Positions 26,500 through 37,408 are shown, numbered from the stretch's first letter. The stretch is 64,000 nt of DNA from Pseudoxanthomonas sp. Root65 (GCF_001427635.1 NZ_LMHA01000001.1:1448319-1512318); one strand, 5' to 3'. The notes: a model not told the origin generated them from the letters alone. Made by a program: numbers and translations.

Positions 26500-29400
26500 T
26501 TACTTCTCCTTGCGCCAGTTGACCGAGCCGCGCGTTTCGATGGTGCTGGATTCGATTTCCACGTCGAAGCCCTTGCGCAGCAGGTACTTCAACGTCACCG
26601 CCGAGCCGGAGCCGACCATCGAGACGCCATAGCTGACGTACAGTTTCGGCGACAGGTACTTGCCCACGCCGAACACCGAGCCGCCCAGCGTGCGCGATTC
26701 CAGCACGCCGGCATCGTCCAGGCCGATCCTGGCGCCGAGCTGCGAGGCGAGCAGGCCGGCGCCGGCGCCCAGCGCGGACGAGGCCGCGTTGATGCGCTGG
26801 CTTTCGTCGCTGCTGGCCGTGTTGAGCGAGCGTCCCAGCACGAGGTAGGCGAGCGCTTCGGATTCGGCCATCGCCGGATTCGACCATACCCGCGCACGCG
26901 GCTGGCTGGCGCGACCGGTGACGTCGATGCCGGCGGTGACGCTGGCGCTGACCACTTCGCGTTCCGCGCGGATGTTGATGCGCGGATCGGAGACGGCGTT
27001 GTTGCTCCAGGTCAGCTCGCCGCGGGTGATGCGCAACTTCTGGCCGTAGGCTTCGTAGCGGCCATCGACGTCCAGGCGGCCGGTCGCCAGCATTTCGCGG
27101 CCCGGCTGCGAGCGCACGTGCATCGTGCCGGCCAGCGTGCCTTCCAGGCCGTAGCCCTTGAGTTCGACCTGGTCGCCGACCTTCAGGGCGAGATCCAGGT
27201 CCAGCCGTGAACTCGGCGCGCGCTCGGGATCGGCCGGATCGAGGACGACCACGTCCTCCGAGGCCGATACGCCGTCGTCCAGCTTCTCCACGTCGATGGT
27301 GGCGGAGGGAATGCCGACCTCGCCGCGCACCTGGATGGTGTTGTCGGCGAAGCCGACCTGCAGGTTCGGCGATGCGACCGCGCGCAGGTCGGTGGTGTCG
27401 GCCACCAGCACGTTGTCGCCGCGCACCTGGAACTGCAGCGGCGTGGTGTCGTTGTTCCAGCCCAGCGTGCCCGACACGTTGAGCACGCCGCCGGTGCCGG
27501 TGCCGCCGGTGGACGAGACCGTCTTCATGCTGCCGTCGATGCGCGCGCTGCCGTCGGACAGGGCGACCAGTTCTGCGCCGCCTTCGACCAGCGACACGCC
27601 GAGCGCGGGCAGTTCGCCGGTGAACTCGGTGAGCGTCGCCTCGCCGCTGAGCAGCGGACGCCCACGCGTGCCGGCGAGGCCGATGTGTCCGGCCAGCGTA
27701 CCGCGCGGACGCACCAGGTCCGGCGAGAACAGCTCCATCCAGAACAGGCGCGAATTGTTGAAGTAGAGATCGCCCTTCAGCGGAGCGAACGCGTCCCAGC
27801 CGGTAGTGAAGGTCGCATCGACATAACCGTCGCCCTTGAAGCCGGTGCCCAGGCGCCCCTGGATGCGCTGCGGGGTGAAGTCGACGTCGAGGGTGAAGTT
27901 GTCGTAGCGGATGATTTCGCCACGCGCGGTGGTGCCCATCTTCAGGCCGCCATCGAGTGAGGCCAGGTGCACCTCGCCCTGCCATGCATTGCCGGCGGGA
28001 CGCAGGGTCGCGTCGAGCGTGAACTCGCCGCGCAGCGTCAGCGGACGGCCATCGGCCGGCGGCAGCCACGGTTGCACCAGTGCCAGCGAGAGCGCCTCGC
28101 CGCGCACGTCCAGCCCCTGCCGCGGCCAGTTGGCGCTGGCGCACAGCGCGCCGCCGATGTCGGAGCCCAGGCAGCTCTCCGACAGCGTCCAGTTGGCGCC
28201 GTTCTGCGCGAAGCGCGCCGGCTGCCGCAGCGTCCACGGGTTGCCCTTCGACGGCGCGATGCGCAAGGCATCGAGTGTGCCCTGCCAGTTGGCGCCGCGT
28301 TTCTGTGCGGTGCCCGACAGCGCGACGGCGCCCATCGCGTTGCGTGCATCGCCCTCGATGCGCAGGTCTTCCACCGCACCACGCGCGTTGAGGCTGACGG
28401 TGTCCAGCACGGTGCCGACATCCACGGCACTGCCCTGCAGCGCGAGGTCGCCGCTGCCGCTGCGCCACGGGAGTCGACCGCGCAGGCTGAGCGCGCCGGC
28501 ACTCCAGTCGTTCCAGCGCAGGTTCTCGCCACCGAGGTCGGCGTCGATGTTCGGCGCAGTGCGCGCGCCGGTGAGGTTGACGGTGCCGGACAGCGTGCCG
28601 CTGGCGTCGGGCAGCAGATCGGCCAGGTTGAGCGGGCGGAACGCGGCGTCGATGGCCAGCGTGTCGCCCACCTTGCCCTTGGCGGTGACGCGGCTGCCGC
28701 CCAGCGACAGCGCCAGGTCGCCTTCGCCGTTATGGCCGTCCAGCGCGAAGGTGCCGCGCGCGTCGAGCGGACGGTCGCGCAGGCGGCCACTGAGTTTCGG
28801 TACCTCCAGCGTGCCCTGGAACAGGCCGTCCTCGCGCTGACGGCCCTTCGAGGCGAGGTTGCCGGAGACGTTGCCGTTCCAGCCCGCGGCGAAATAGCCG
28901 GGATCGAAGCCGGCCAGCGTGGCGCTGACGTCCCAGTCCAGCACCGGCGCCCAGCCGACCGTGCCGGTCGCATCAAGCGTGCCGGTGGGCATGGTGGCGC
29001 GCAGCGTTTCCAGCTGCACGCGCTCGGCATTGCCGCGGCCGTCGAATTCCAGCAGCGCGCTGTCGTCGCCGCGCGTCAGCGTGGCCTTGCCGATAGCCGC
29101 CCACGCTTCCAGCTTGCCGGCCAGGCCGAAGTCGCCTTCGGCGCCGATCATGCTGTCGGCTTCCGTGCCCCAGCGCAGGCCGCGCGCATTGACCGCGAAG
29201 CGGAACTCGGGATTCTCCGGCACCGTGAAGTCGGCGCGCCCGCGCAGCGAGGCATAGCCATCGAATGCGCGGATCGCCAGCGGTTCCACGGTCAGCACTT
29301 CGCCGTCGATGCGGGCATGCGAGGGCTCGATCACGACGGCGATGTCGCCCTGCTGCACCGTGCCCTGCAGGTCGGCCGCGCCGCCGGCGCCCTTGGCCAC

Positions 29401-30333
29401 CAGGTCGAACGCCACCGGCGTGCTGTCGTCCATCACGCCGAGCAGCGAGAGGTCCAAGGCTTCCGTCTTCGCGGCGAAGCTCCAGGTCGGCTTCGTCTCG
29501 CCACGCAGCGTGAGTGTGGCGCGCACGGGGGCCGGCGCGGCGCCCGACACGCCGACATTCATGCGTGCACGGTTGCCGCGTGCCACCAGGCCGATGCGCG
29601 CCGGCGTACGACCCAGCGACGCGGGGAACACGCCCGTGGCCGTGAGGTCGGTGGCATAGCCATCGCGCGGCGCGTAGCCGCCGTGCACGCCGAACGCGCC
29701 ACGGTCGCTGGCGATGGCCAGCTTCTCGGCATGCACGTAGCCGTTGCCGATGTCGATGGCGCCGGTGGCGCGTGCGATGTCGATGAGGCGCTGGCCGCTC
29801 TGGCGGACCAGGAAGCGGTCGATCTCCAGCACGTCCGCCTGGATCGCCAGCGGCATTTCGATCTGCGGCAGTACATCGGGCCAATGCGGCAGTTCGAACG
29901 GCTCGTCGCTCTTCGGCACGTCGAGCATCGCGCCGCGCAGTTTCAGCACGTCCAGGCGCAGGCGCTTGCCGAGCAGCGGACGCAGGTCCGGCTCCAGGTA
30001 CACCTCGTCGGCAGTGAAACGGATCGTGTCCCAGCGGAAGTCCACGCCGCGCAGCGTCAGCGGGCCGGCGATCGGGCCTTCGACGTCCCGATACTCCAGC
30101 GACGCGTCCGCCGGCAGCCGCGCCTTGATCTGCGCCAGCAGCACGTCGCGGCCGGCGACGGTCTGCAACAGCCAGTACAAGCCGACGCACAGCAGCACGG
30201 TGAGCACGCCGGTGCCGATCGCGCTGCGGATCGCCAGCGTGCGCATGCGCGCCTTGCGGCGCGCGCGCAGTTCGGCGATGCGCGCTTCGCGCTCTTCCGG
30301 GGTCAGGTTGTCGGGGAGCCGGTGCTTCCTCAC
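26500..30333 (-). CDS. tamB: Translocation and assembly module subunit TamB
   Basis: 1277 residues. The N terminus has a basic region (RARRKARMRTLA) then one signal-anchor helix (GVLTVLLCVGLYWLLQTV). The rest is a long beta-rich, repetitive periplasmic bridge ending in the DUF490 domain (about residues 930-1277), with SEALAYLVLGRSLNT and ending in VEIESSTIETRGSVNWRKEK. TamB spans the periplasm to TamA and is implicated in outer-membrane protein assembly and phospholipid transport. The GTG start overlaps the tamA stop (GTGA). A winged-helix gene follows after two bases. Confidence 0.95.
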   Translation of the reverse strand: MRKHRLPDNLTPEEREARIAELRARRKARMRTLAIRSAIGTGVLTVLLCVGLYWLLQTVAGRDVLLAQIKARLPADASLEYRDVEGPIAGPLTLRGVDFRWDTIRFTADEVYLEPDLRPLLGKRLRLDVLKLRGAMLDVPKSDEPFELPHWPDVLPQIEMPLAIQADVLEIDRFLVRQSGQRLIDIARATGAIDIGNGYVHAEKLAIASDRGAFGVHGGYAPRDGYATDLTATGVFPASLGRTPARIGLVARGNRARMNVGVSGAAPAPVRATLTLRGETKPTWSFAAKTEALDLSLLGVMDDSTPVAFDLVAKGAGGAADLQGTVQQGDIAVVIEPSHARIDGEVLTVEPLAIRAFDGYASLRGRADFTVPENPEFRFAVNARGLRWGTEADSMIGAEGDFGLAGKLEAWAAIGKATLTRGDDSALLEFDGRGNAERVQLETLRATMPTGTLDATGTVGWAPVLDWDVSATLAGFDPGYFAAGWNGNVSGNLASKGRQREDGLFQGTLEVPKLSGRLRDRPLDARGTFALDGHNGEGDLALSLGGSRVTAKGKVGDTLAIDAAFRPLNLADLLPDASGTLSGTVNLTGARTAPNIDADLGGENLRWNDWSAGALSLRGRLPWRSGSGDLALQGSAVDVGTVLDTVSLNARGAVEDLRIEGDARNAMGAVALSGTAQKRGANWQGTLDALRIAPSKGNPWTLRQPARFAQNGANWTLSESCLGSDIGGALCASANWPRQGLDVRGEALSLALVQPWLPPADGRPLTLRGEFTLDATLRPAGNAWQGEVHLASLDGGLKMGTTARGEIIRYDNFTLDVDFTPQRIQGRLGTGFKGDGYVDATFTTGWDAFAPLKGDLYFNNSRLFWMELFSPDLVRPRGTLAGHIGLAGTRGRPLLSGEATLTEFTGELPALGVSLVEGGAELVALSDGSARIDGSMKTVSSTGGTGTGGVLNVSGTLGWNNDTTPLQFQVRGDNVLVADTTDLRAVASPNLQVGFADNTIQVRGEVGIPSATIDVEKLDDGVSASEDVVVLDPADPERAPSSRLDLDLALKVGDQVELKGYGLEGTLAGTMHVRSQPGREMLATGRLDVDGRYEAYGQKLRITRGELTWSNNAVSDPRINIRAEREVVSASVTAGIDVTGRASQPRARVWSNPAMAESEALAYLVLGRSLNTASSDESQRINAASSALGAGAGLLASQLGARIGLDDAGVLESRTLGGSVFGVGKYLSPKLYVSYGVSMVGSGSAVTLKYLLRKGFDVEIESSTIETRGSVNWRKEK

Positions 30334-32114
30334 AGGTCCGTCCCGATGTTGAGGTAGATCTGGACGCCGGAATCCGGATCGTTCAGGCCATGCGCCAGAT
30401 CCAGCCGCACCGGTCCTACCGGCGAGCGCCAGCGCAGGCCGATGCCGACGCCGGTGCTCAGGTCCGGACGGGTGCCGTCGAATGCGCTGCCGGTATCGAC
30501 GAACACCGCGCCGCCGTACGGTCCGCCCTTGGGATAGAACTCGTATTCCACGCTGCCGGTGACCACGTTCTTGGCGCCCAGTGCGTAGTCGCCGCGGCGT
30601 GGGCCCACTTCGCGCCAGGAATAGCCGCGGATGCTGCGGTCGCCACCGGCGAAGAAGCGCAGCGACGGCGGCATCGCCACCAGCGAGCTGGTGAACGTGT
30701 GGCCGTACTCACCGCGCACGATCAGCGCACTGTTGGTCTTGTACCGCTGAGACCAGCGCGCGCGCAGGTGGAACTGCAGGAAGTTGGCGTCGGACCCTGC
30801 ACCGTCCACGCCGCCGCGCAGCAGGATCGAGCCGGCCAGCTGGTCAGGCCGGTTCGAGCCGACCGGCGAGTTGGTGTAGTCGGCGCGAAGCGACGGGTAA
30901 GTGAACGTGGCGTACTGCACGGTGGTGTCGGGCAGGCCGGTGAGCGGATCGTCCTCGACATAACGCCAGCGCTCGCGCAGCGCGTGGATCGACGCCACCG
31001 CCGTCCAGTCCTCGCTGACCTGGCCGCTGCGGCTGCCGGTGAACTCGACATGGCGCAGGTCGATGTAGTCGGTCTGTTCGTCGCTGGCCTGCACGCCCAC
31101 GGTGTACCAGCCATCCAGCCACTTGAAGGCGGGAATGCGGTACTGGGTCAGCAGCGTCTTGCGCTTCTGCGCATAGTCCAGGTGCGTGGACAGCTTGTGC
31201 CCACGCGAATTCACGTAGCGGCGATCTAGGCCCAGGCGGATACCCGGGCCGCTTTCGGTGCCGTAGCTGACGCCGGCGGTGTAGATGTCGCGCTTGGCCA
31301 GTTCCAGGTTCACGTCCACCGGCACGCGGCCTTCGACGGCCTTGTCGGGGTTGGCCTGGATGTCGATGCTGGAAAAATAGTCGAGCCCCACCAGCGATTC
31401 GCGCAGGCGGTCCAGCTTGCCCTGGTGGAAGTAGCTGCCTTCTTCCCAGTACACCAGCTTCTCCAGCAGTCCCGGCTCGAACTTGTCCTGGTGGAAGGTG
31501 GTGGCGCCCATGTCATAGCGGATGCCGCTGACCCAGCCCAGCGCGATGTCGGCGGCATGGTCGGCGCGCGTGACTTCCACGCGGCGATGGGTGAAGTCGG
31601 CATCGAAATAACCGCGATCCGCCAGCCGCCGCACGATGACCAGCTTGCTGGCTTCGTACGTGGTGTGGTCGAACACCTCGCCGATGTTGGGTGCGAAGGC
31701 GGCCAGGTCTTCCTTCAGGTAACGGTCTTCGCCGCCTTCGCCTTCGATGGACAGGTCGCGCTTGCGCACGCGCACCGGCTCGCCCAACTGCACGCGCACA
31801 GTGACGGTCAGCCGCTCGTCCTGCGCACCCTCGACGCGCGGTGCATCGACGGTGACGGTGGGCGAGTAGTAACCGAACGGCTCCAGCGCTTCGCGCGTTT
31901 CGGCGACGGCTTCGCCAAGCAGGTATTCCAGTCGCGACTCGCCCAGCCGCTTGCCCAGCGAGTCGTTCAGCGACAGCGCGGTATTGATGTTTTCCACCAT
32001 CAATTCGTCGTCGAGCCCCTCGATCTGCACCTTGTCGACGATGGCCGCAGCCCAGGCATGGCCCATGGCGGCGAACAGGACGACGGCGGTGGCGAGGCGG
32101 GGAAATCGACGCAT
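30330..32114 (-). CDS. tamA: Translocation and assembly module subunit TamA
   Basis: 594 residues. The signal peptide is MRRFPRLATAVVLFAAMGHAWA. Three POTRA domains occupy about residues 24-270. The Omp85 16-strand barrel follows and includes the lid-loop motif GGDRSIRGYSWREVG. The chain ends in IYLNIGTDL. TamA is an outer-membrane member of the Omp85 family that works with TamB. The ATG at 32114 has no Shine-Dalgarno but stands exactly 6 bases after a TATCCT hexamer, which suggests a leaderless mRNA. It is the first gene of a run tamA-tamB-winged helix. Confidence 0.95.
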   Translation of the reverse strand: MRRFPRLATAVVLFAAMGHAWAAAIVDKVQIEGLDDELMVENINTALSLNDSLGKRLGESRLEYLLGEAVAETREALEPFGYYSPTVTVDAPRVEGAQDERLTVTVRVQLGEPVRVRKRDLSIEGEGGEDRYLKEDLAAFAPNIGEVFDHTTYEASKLVIVRRLADRGYFDADFTHRRVEVTRADHAADIALGWVSGIRYDMGATTFHQDKFEPGLLEKLVYWEEGSYFHQGKLDRLRESLVGLDYFSSIDIQANPDKAVEGRVPVDVNLELAKRDIYTAGVSYGTESGPGIRLGLDRRYVNSRGHKLSTHLDYAQKRKTLLTQYRIPAFKWLDGWYTVGVQASDEQTDYIDLRHVEFTGSRSGQVSEDWTAVASIHALRERWRYVEDDPLTGLPDTTVQYATFTYPSLRADYTNSPVGSNRPDQLAGSILLRGGVDGAGSDANFLQFHLRARWSQRYKTNSALIVRGEYGHTFTSSLVAMPPSLRFFAGGDRSIRGYSWREVGPRRGDYALGAKNVVTGSVEYEFYPKGGPYGGAVFVDTGSAFDGTRPDLSTGVGIGLRWRSPVGPVRLDLAHGLNDPDSGVQIYLNIGTDL

Positions 32115-32128
32115 GCGCGCAGGATACC
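32115..32128 (-). promoter_or_regulatory. Promoter motif GGTATCCTGCGCGC abutting the tamA start
   Basis: On the minus strand TATCCT (32126-32121) is followed by GCGCGC and the ATG. The same 16-base string occurs upstream of mnmG. The spacing puts the predicted transcription start on the start codon. Confidence 0.55.
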
Positions 32129-32210
32129 CGGTGCGGGTTAAGGGGGGTGAAGGGGTGGCGCAATCACGCAGCGCATCGTTCACGGAAACATGCGATCGCC
32201 GTGATGCGCT

Positions 32211-32341
32211 CCTTCCCCCGCATGCGGGGGAAGGCCGGGATGGGGGCGAGAGAAACATGACGCGAGTGATGTCCATCCAAGCGATCCATGCATCGCGCTT
32301 GCCCCCACCCCAGCCCTCCCCCGCAAGCAGGGGAGGGGGCG
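32211..32341. repeat. Pair of inverted GC-rich palindromes (CCTCCCCCGC family)
   Basis: A perfect 24-bp palindrome at 32211-32234 (CCTTCCCCCGCA and its complement) continues into GCCGGGATGGGGG. An inverted, slightly diverged copy lies at 32299-32341 with CCCTCCCCCGC and GCAGGGGAGGGGGC. Together they form a roughly 130-base inverted repeat unit between tamA and glyS, a typical xanthomonad intergenic element. Confidence 0.85.
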
Positions 32342-32354
32342 CATGGCGAGGACG

Positions 32355-34532
32355 TCAGCCCGACAGATGCTCGATCGCCGCCACCGCGCGGAAGCGGTCG
32401 GCCAGACGCTTGAGCAGGGCCAGGCGGTTGGCGCGCACGGCCGGGTCGTCGGCGTTGACCATCACGCTGTCGAAGAACGCATCGACCTGCGGGCGCAGGC
32501 GGGCGAGGTGGTTCAGTACGGTCACGTAGTCATGGTGGTGCAGGGCTTCGTCGGTCTCGCCGATCACCGCTTCCACCGCTTCGGCCAGCGCGCTTTCGGC
32601 CGGGTCTTTCAGCAGCGCGCGGTCGATCGCATGCGGGATGGCGATGTCGGCTTTCTTCAGGATGTTGCCGATGCGCTTGTTGGCCGCGGCCAGTGCGTCG
32701 GCCTCCGGCAGCGTGGCGAAGGTGCCGATGGCGTCCAGGCGGGTGTCGAAGTCGTAGAGCGAGGCCGGGACGGGATCCAACTCTGCAACCGCACTGAAGT
32801 GAGCAGCAGGCACCCCCTTCTCTGCATAGTAGCTACGCAGGCGATCAAGAATGAAGGGATAGATTTCCTGGAAATTGGTTTCTACCAACGACCTCTGCTG
32901 ACTATGCGTTGTGGGTGCATCGACTCCCTTCTCGCGGGCGGAGTCTGCAGCAGCGACTTTTGCACGAAGAGAGACATCAGACATTGCGAACATGACGAGT
33001 TCTGCAGCCTTCTGGATCAGCGAGCGGACATCAAGATTTAATCCACTCTCGATCACCGTGCGCGCCAGCCCCAATGCATTCCGCCGCAGCGCAAACGGAT
33101 CCTTGTTGCCGGTCGGCTTCAGCCCGGCGGCGAACCCGCCCGCCAGCGTATCGAGGCGTTCGGCGATGGCCAGCACCTTGCCCAGCGGCGACAGCGCGAT
33201 GTCGTCGCCTGCGAAGCGCGGCTGGTAGGCCTCGTCGATGGCCAGCGCGATCTCCTTCGGCTCGCCCGCCGCGAGCGCGTAGTGGCGGCCGGCGATGCCC
33301 TGCAGTTCGGGGAACTCGTTGACCATGCGCGACTGCAGGTCGTTCTTCGCCAGTTCCGCGGCGCGACGCGCCTGCACCGGATCGGCGCCGACCTGCGCGG
33401 CGATGGTTTCCGCCAGCGCCGCTACGCGCGCGACCTTGTCGGCGACGCTGCCCAGCTTGGCCTGGTAGGTGACGGTCTTCAGGCCGTCGCCCATCGACAC
33501 CAGTCCCTGCTTCAGGTCCTCGTCGAAGAAGAACTTCGCGTCGGAGAAGCGCGGACGGATCACGCGCTCGTAGCCCTTGCGGACTTCGTCGACGTCCTGC
33601 GATTCGATGTTGGCGATGCCGATGAAGTGCTCGGTCAGCTTGCCGCCATCGCTCAGCACCGGGAAGAACTTCTGGTTGATCTCCATCGTCTCGATCAGCG
33701 CTTCCTGCGGCACGGCGAGGAACGCGGACTCGAAGCTGCACAGCACCGCCGACGGCCACTCGGTCAGGCAGACCACCTGTTCCAGGTTGTCGTCGGTGAT
33801 GCGCGCACTGCCGCCGGCCCGGGCTGCGGCCTGCTGCACTTCCTCGACGATGCGCGTGCGGCGTGCGTCGGCATCGACCAGCACCCTGGCAGCGCGCAGC
33901 GCATCCACATAGTCGTCAGGCTGGCCGATCCACACCGGCTTGTCGTGCTCGAAGCGATGGCCGCGGCTCATGCGGTCGGAGGTCACGCCCAGCACCTGCG
34001 CGTCCACCACGTCCTGGCCCAGCAGCAGCACCAGCCAGTGCACCGGCCGCGCGAAGGCGTAGTCGTGGTCGCCCCAGCGCATCGGCTTGGGGATCGGCAT
34101 GCCGGCCAGCGCCTCGCGCACGATGTCGGCCAGCAGGTCGGCGGTCCTCGCGCCGGGCTTCACCGCGCGATGCACGAAGCGTTCGCCCTTGCCGTCGGTG
34201 GTGCGCTCCAACTGCGTCCAGTCGATGCCGGCCTTGGCGGCGAAGCCTTCCAGCGCCTTGGTCGGCGCACCGTTCGCATCCAGCGCGATGTTGAGGTACG
34301 GGCCCAGCACTTCGGACTTCTGCTCGGGCTGCTCCACCTCGACCGCCGGCAGCAGCACCGCCAGGCGGCGCGGCGTGTACAGCGGCTTGGCGTCGCCGCG
34401 CTCGAACCCGATGCCGCGCTTTTCCAGCGCCGCGATCACGCCGTCGAAGAAAGCCTGCGCCAGGCCCGGCAGCGCCTTGACCGGCAGCTCTTCGGTGCCC
34501 AGTTCGATCAGCAGGGATGTTTGTTCGCTCAT
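32355..34532 (-). CDS. glyS: Glycyl-tRNA synthetase beta subunit
   Basis: 725 residues against about 690 in E. coli. With GlyQ it forms the heterotetrameric bacterial GlyRS; the beta subunit binds the tRNA. The N terminus [15 protein letters not shown] and the FLNV-like tRNA-binding region are normal. The C-terminal [17 protein letters not shown] and [13 protein letters not shown] blocks are intact. Residues of about 492-585 are encoded by DNA of clearly lower GC and less biased codons than the rest, and contain an extra segment ([20 protein letters not shown]). The frame stays open across this patch, so the gene should be functional. It follows glyQ after 169 bases that carry an intergenic repeat. 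Confidence 0.95.
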   Translation of the reverse strand: MSEQTSLLIELGTEELPVKALPGLAQAFFDGVIAALEKRGIGFERGDAKPLYTPRRLAVLLPAVEVEQPEQKSEVLGPYLNIALDANGAPTKALEGFAAKAGIDWTQLERTTDGKGERFVHRAVKPGARTADLLADIVREALAGMPIPKPMRWGDHDYAFARPVHWLVLLLGQDVVDAQVLGVTSDRMSRGHRFEHDKPVWIGQPDDYVDALRAARVLVDADARRTRIVEEVQQAAARAGGSARITDDNLEQVVCLTEWPSAVLCSFESAFLAVPQEALIETMEINQKFFPVLSDGGKLTEHFIGIANIESQDVDEVRKGYERVIRPRFSDAKFFFDEDLKQGLVSMGDGLKTVTYQAKLGSVADKVARVAALAETIAAQVGADPVQARRAAELAKNDLQSRMVNEFPELQGIAGRHYALAAGEPKEIALAIDEAYQPRFAGDDIALSPLGKVLAIAERLDTLAGGFAAGLKPTGNKDPFALRRNALGLARTVIESGLNLDVRSLIQKAAELVMFAMSDVSLRAKVAAADSAREKGVDAPTTHSQQRSLVETNFQEIYPFILDRLRSYYAEKGVPAAHFSAVAELDPVPASLYDFDTRLDAIGTFATLPEADALAAANKRIGNILKKADIAIPHAIDRALLKDPAESALAEAVEAVIGETDEALHHHDYVTVLNHLARLRPQVDAFFDSVMVNADDPAVRANRLALLKRLADRFRAVAAIEHLSG
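32778..33058 (-). other. Low-GC tract inside glyS
   Basis: About 280 bases with roughly half GC, AT-ending codons and A/T-rich words such as AGATTTCCTGGAAATTGG, bounded by normal high-GC sequence. It encodes the stretch from the GLNLDVRSL region to just before [13 protein letters not shown]. This looks like a recombination tract or an insertion-linked patch rather than sequencing error, since the reading frame is preserved. Confidence 0.65.
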
Positions 34533-34550
34533 GTGCATGCAACCTTGAGT

Positions 34551-34699
34551 TGTTCCCTTCTCCCTGCGGGAAAAGGTGCCCGAAGGGCGGATGAGGGTGC
34601 GGCGGAGTCGTTGGGGGTGAACGATCCGGATGTCGCCGTACCCTCTCCCCAACCCCTCTCTCCCACAGGGACTTCCTGCGGTCGCCGACGGGAGAGGGG
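34551..34699. repeat. Intergenic inverted repeat between glyQ and glyS
   Basis: The left part has CCCTTCTCCCTGCGGGAAAA followed by GGTGCCCGAAGGGCGGATGA. The right part has CCCTCTCCCCAACCCCTCTC and CGACGGGAGAGGGGC. Read in inverted orientation the two parts resemble each other, as in a widespread xanthomonad element. It separates two subunit genes that are normally tightly linked. Confidence 0.75.
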
Positions 34700-34701
34700 C
34701 T

Positions 34702-35634
<933 letters not shown>

Positions 35635-35664
35635 CGCGTTATCGTGCACTGCGGAAAAGCGGGC

Positions 35665-35671
35665 TAGTATA
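35665..35671. promoter_or_regulatory. Overlapping divergent -10 elements (glyQ / amidotransferase)
   Basis: TAGTATA reads as TAGTAT on the plus strand and TATACT on the minus strand. Both face their gene at 10-60 bases from the start, so the two promoters cannot easily be occupied at the same time. Confidence 0.55.
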
Positions 35672-35730
35672 CGGGCAAGCCCTTGTCCTTCCGCCCTTTT
35701 CGCCCGTTCGCCGCCGTCGTGGATACCTCC

Positions 35731-36456
35731 GTGAAAGCCCCGTTCCTCATCGTTGAAACCGGCCAGCCGGTGCGCTCGATGCGGCGTTATGGCGGCTTCC
35801 CGCACTGGATCCGCGTGGCCGCCGGACTGGAGGCCGACGAGACGGTGGTGGCGAACGTGGAGCGTGGCGACGTGCTGCCGTCGCGCGAGGGCTTCGCCGG
35901 CGTCATCGTCAGCGGCTCCGCCGCGATGGTCACCGACCGCGCCGACTGGAGCGAGCGCAGTGCCGACTGGCTGCGCGACGCCGCCCACGGAGGCCTGCCG
36001 CTGCTCGGCATCTGCTACGGCCACCAGCTGCTGGCGCATGCGCTGGGCGGCGAGGTGGCCTACAACCCGGCCGGGCGCGAATCCGGCACCGTCCACATCG
36101 ACCTGCATCCGCAGGCGCAGGACGATCCGCTGTTCGCCGCGCTGCCGCTGAAATTCACCGCGCATGCGACCCACGTGCAGACTGTGGCCCGTCCGCCGGA
36201 GGGCGCCACCGTGCTGGCGCGCTCCGAGCAGGACGACTGCCATGCGTTCCGCTGGCGCGACCGCGCCTGGGGCGTGCAGTTCCACCCCGAATTCGCCACC
36301 CACCACATGCGCGGTTACGTGCATGCCCGCGCCGACCATCTGCGCAGCGAAGGGCGCTGCCCGGGCACCATCGCCCGCAGCGTGACGGCGGCGCCGCAAG
36401 CCCGCAAACTGTTGCGGCGGTTCGTCCGCCATGCGCGTGGCCTGCACGCGCGCTGA
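35731..36456 (+). CDS. Class I glutamine amidotransferase (GMP synthase-like)
   Basis: About 241 residues. The triad-type glutaminase fold has the nucleophile Cys in [17 protein letters not shown] and the His-Glu pair in WGVQFHPEF. There is no synthetase domain, so it is a stand-alone member of the GuaA-like amidotransferase family, whose members act on gamma-glutamyl compounds or unknown partners. Start choice is uncertain: a GTG at 35731 begins directly before [12 protein letters not shown]; a GTG at 35719 and a TTG at 35683 are also open. None has a clear Shine-Dalgarno. A membrane protein gene follows after 34 bases. Confidence 0.85.
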   Translation: MKAPFLIVETGQPVRSMRRYGGFPHWIRVAAGLEADETVVANVERGDVLPSREGFAGVIVSGSAAMVTDRADWSERSADWLRDAAHGGLPLLGICYGHQLLAHALGGEVAYNPAGRESGTVHIDLHPQAQDDPLFAALPLKFTAHATHVQTVARPPEGATVLARSEQDDCHAFRWRDRAWGVQFHPEFATHHMRGYVHARADHLRSEGRCPGTIARSVTAAPQARKLLRRFVRHARGLHAR

Positions 36457-36490
36457 GTCTCCTCGTTCCATACCTCCCCCGAGATCCCCG

Positions 36491-37372
36491 ATGTCGACGA
36501 TCAACAAGGTGCCGGCCAGTGCCGGCGCGGAATGGCTGCTGGCGGGCTTCGCGCTGCTGAAGCGGGCGCCGGTGCCGCTGGCCACGCTGGCCGTGCTGTG
36601 GGGCCTGTTGTCGATGGTCGTGATGCTGGTGGCGGTGACGCTGCCGGCGATGACGCTGGCGATGCAGTTCCTGCTGGTGCTGGCGGGGCCGCTGTTCTTC
36701 GCCGGCATGCTGTGGGCCGTGCGCGAAGTCGACCAGGGACGCGCCGCGCAGCCGTCGCACCTGCTGCAGCCGGTCCGCGACGGCCATGCGCCGGCCTTGC
36801 TGGCCACCTTGCTGCCGCAATTGCTGGCCGCGCTGGTGATGGGGGCGTTGTTGTTCGTGCTGGTGGGCACCGAACAGCTGCAGCACCTGGCCGAGGTCTA
36901 CCAGCAGATGCAGACCATCGCGGCCGCCGGCGGCCAGCCCGATCCCTCGCTGGTGGAAGGCCTGCCGGCCGGCCGCCTGCTGTTGTGGCTGCTGCTGGTG
37001 GCGATCGTCTTCGTGGCGGTGAAGTGGATGACGTTCGTCGCCTCGCCGCAGATCCTGTTCTCCGGCGCCCACGTCATGGACGCCATGCGCAACAGCCTTC
37101 GCGCCTGCCTGCACAACTGGACGGCCATGCTGGTGTTCTACCTGCTGGCGGGCATCGCGATCTTCGCCGTCGGCATGGGCTCGCTGCTGGTGGCGTCGAT
37201 CCTGGCGCTGGCGGTCGGTGCGACCATCGCGATGGGCCTGTGGCAGTTCGCGCTGCTGGCGCTGGTGATGCCGGTGCTGGCCGGTGCGGCGTATGCGGCG
37301 TGGCGGCAGATGCTGGGCAAGGGCGACGCGGTTCCCGGTGCGCCCACGGCGCCGGCGCGGATCGAGGTCTGA
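36491..37372 (+). CDS. BPSS1780-type multi-pass membrane protein
   Basis: 293 residues, about six hydrophobic helices: around residues 28-65, 65-85, 110-130, 160-180, 215-245 and 245-270. The N-terminal [20 protein letters not shown] and the [19 protein letters not shown] segment fit the conserved proteobacterial membrane family named after BPSS1780. No catalytic motif is visible. The ATG lies after a purine-rich GAGATCC stretch. It likely shares a transcript with the amidotransferase; role unknown. Confidence 0.8.
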   Translation: MSTINKVPASAGAEWLLAGFALLKRAPVPLATLAVLWGLLSMVVMLVAVTLPAMTLAMQFLLVLAGPLFFAGMLWAVREVDQGRAAQPSHLLQPVRDGHAPALLATLLPQLLAALVMGALLFVLVGTEQLQHLAEVYQQMQTIAAAGGQPDPSLVEGLPAGRLLLWLLLVAIVFVAVKWMTFVASPQILFSGAHVMDAMRNSLRACLHNWTAMLVFYLLAGIAIFAVGMGSLLVASILALAVGATIAMGLWQFALLALVMPVLAGAAYAAWRQMLGKGDAVPGAPTAPARIEV

Positions 37373-37390
37373 GCCTCAGGCACCGCGAGT

Positions 37391-37408
37391 GGTGGGCCAA
37401 GGCCCACC
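37391..37408. repeat. Short perfect palindrome GGTGGGCC-AA-GGCCCACC
   Basis: Eight-base arms with an AA centre, followed by CTACG. This is a common xanthomonad REP-like word, here between convergent genes, and it may act as a bidirectional terminator stem without a U-run. Confidence 0.75.

Noticed and set aside
32778..33058. Frameshift or pseudogenisation of glyS at the low-GC patch
   Set aside because: The frame runs through the patch into the conserved C-terminal blocks, so the gene is intact.
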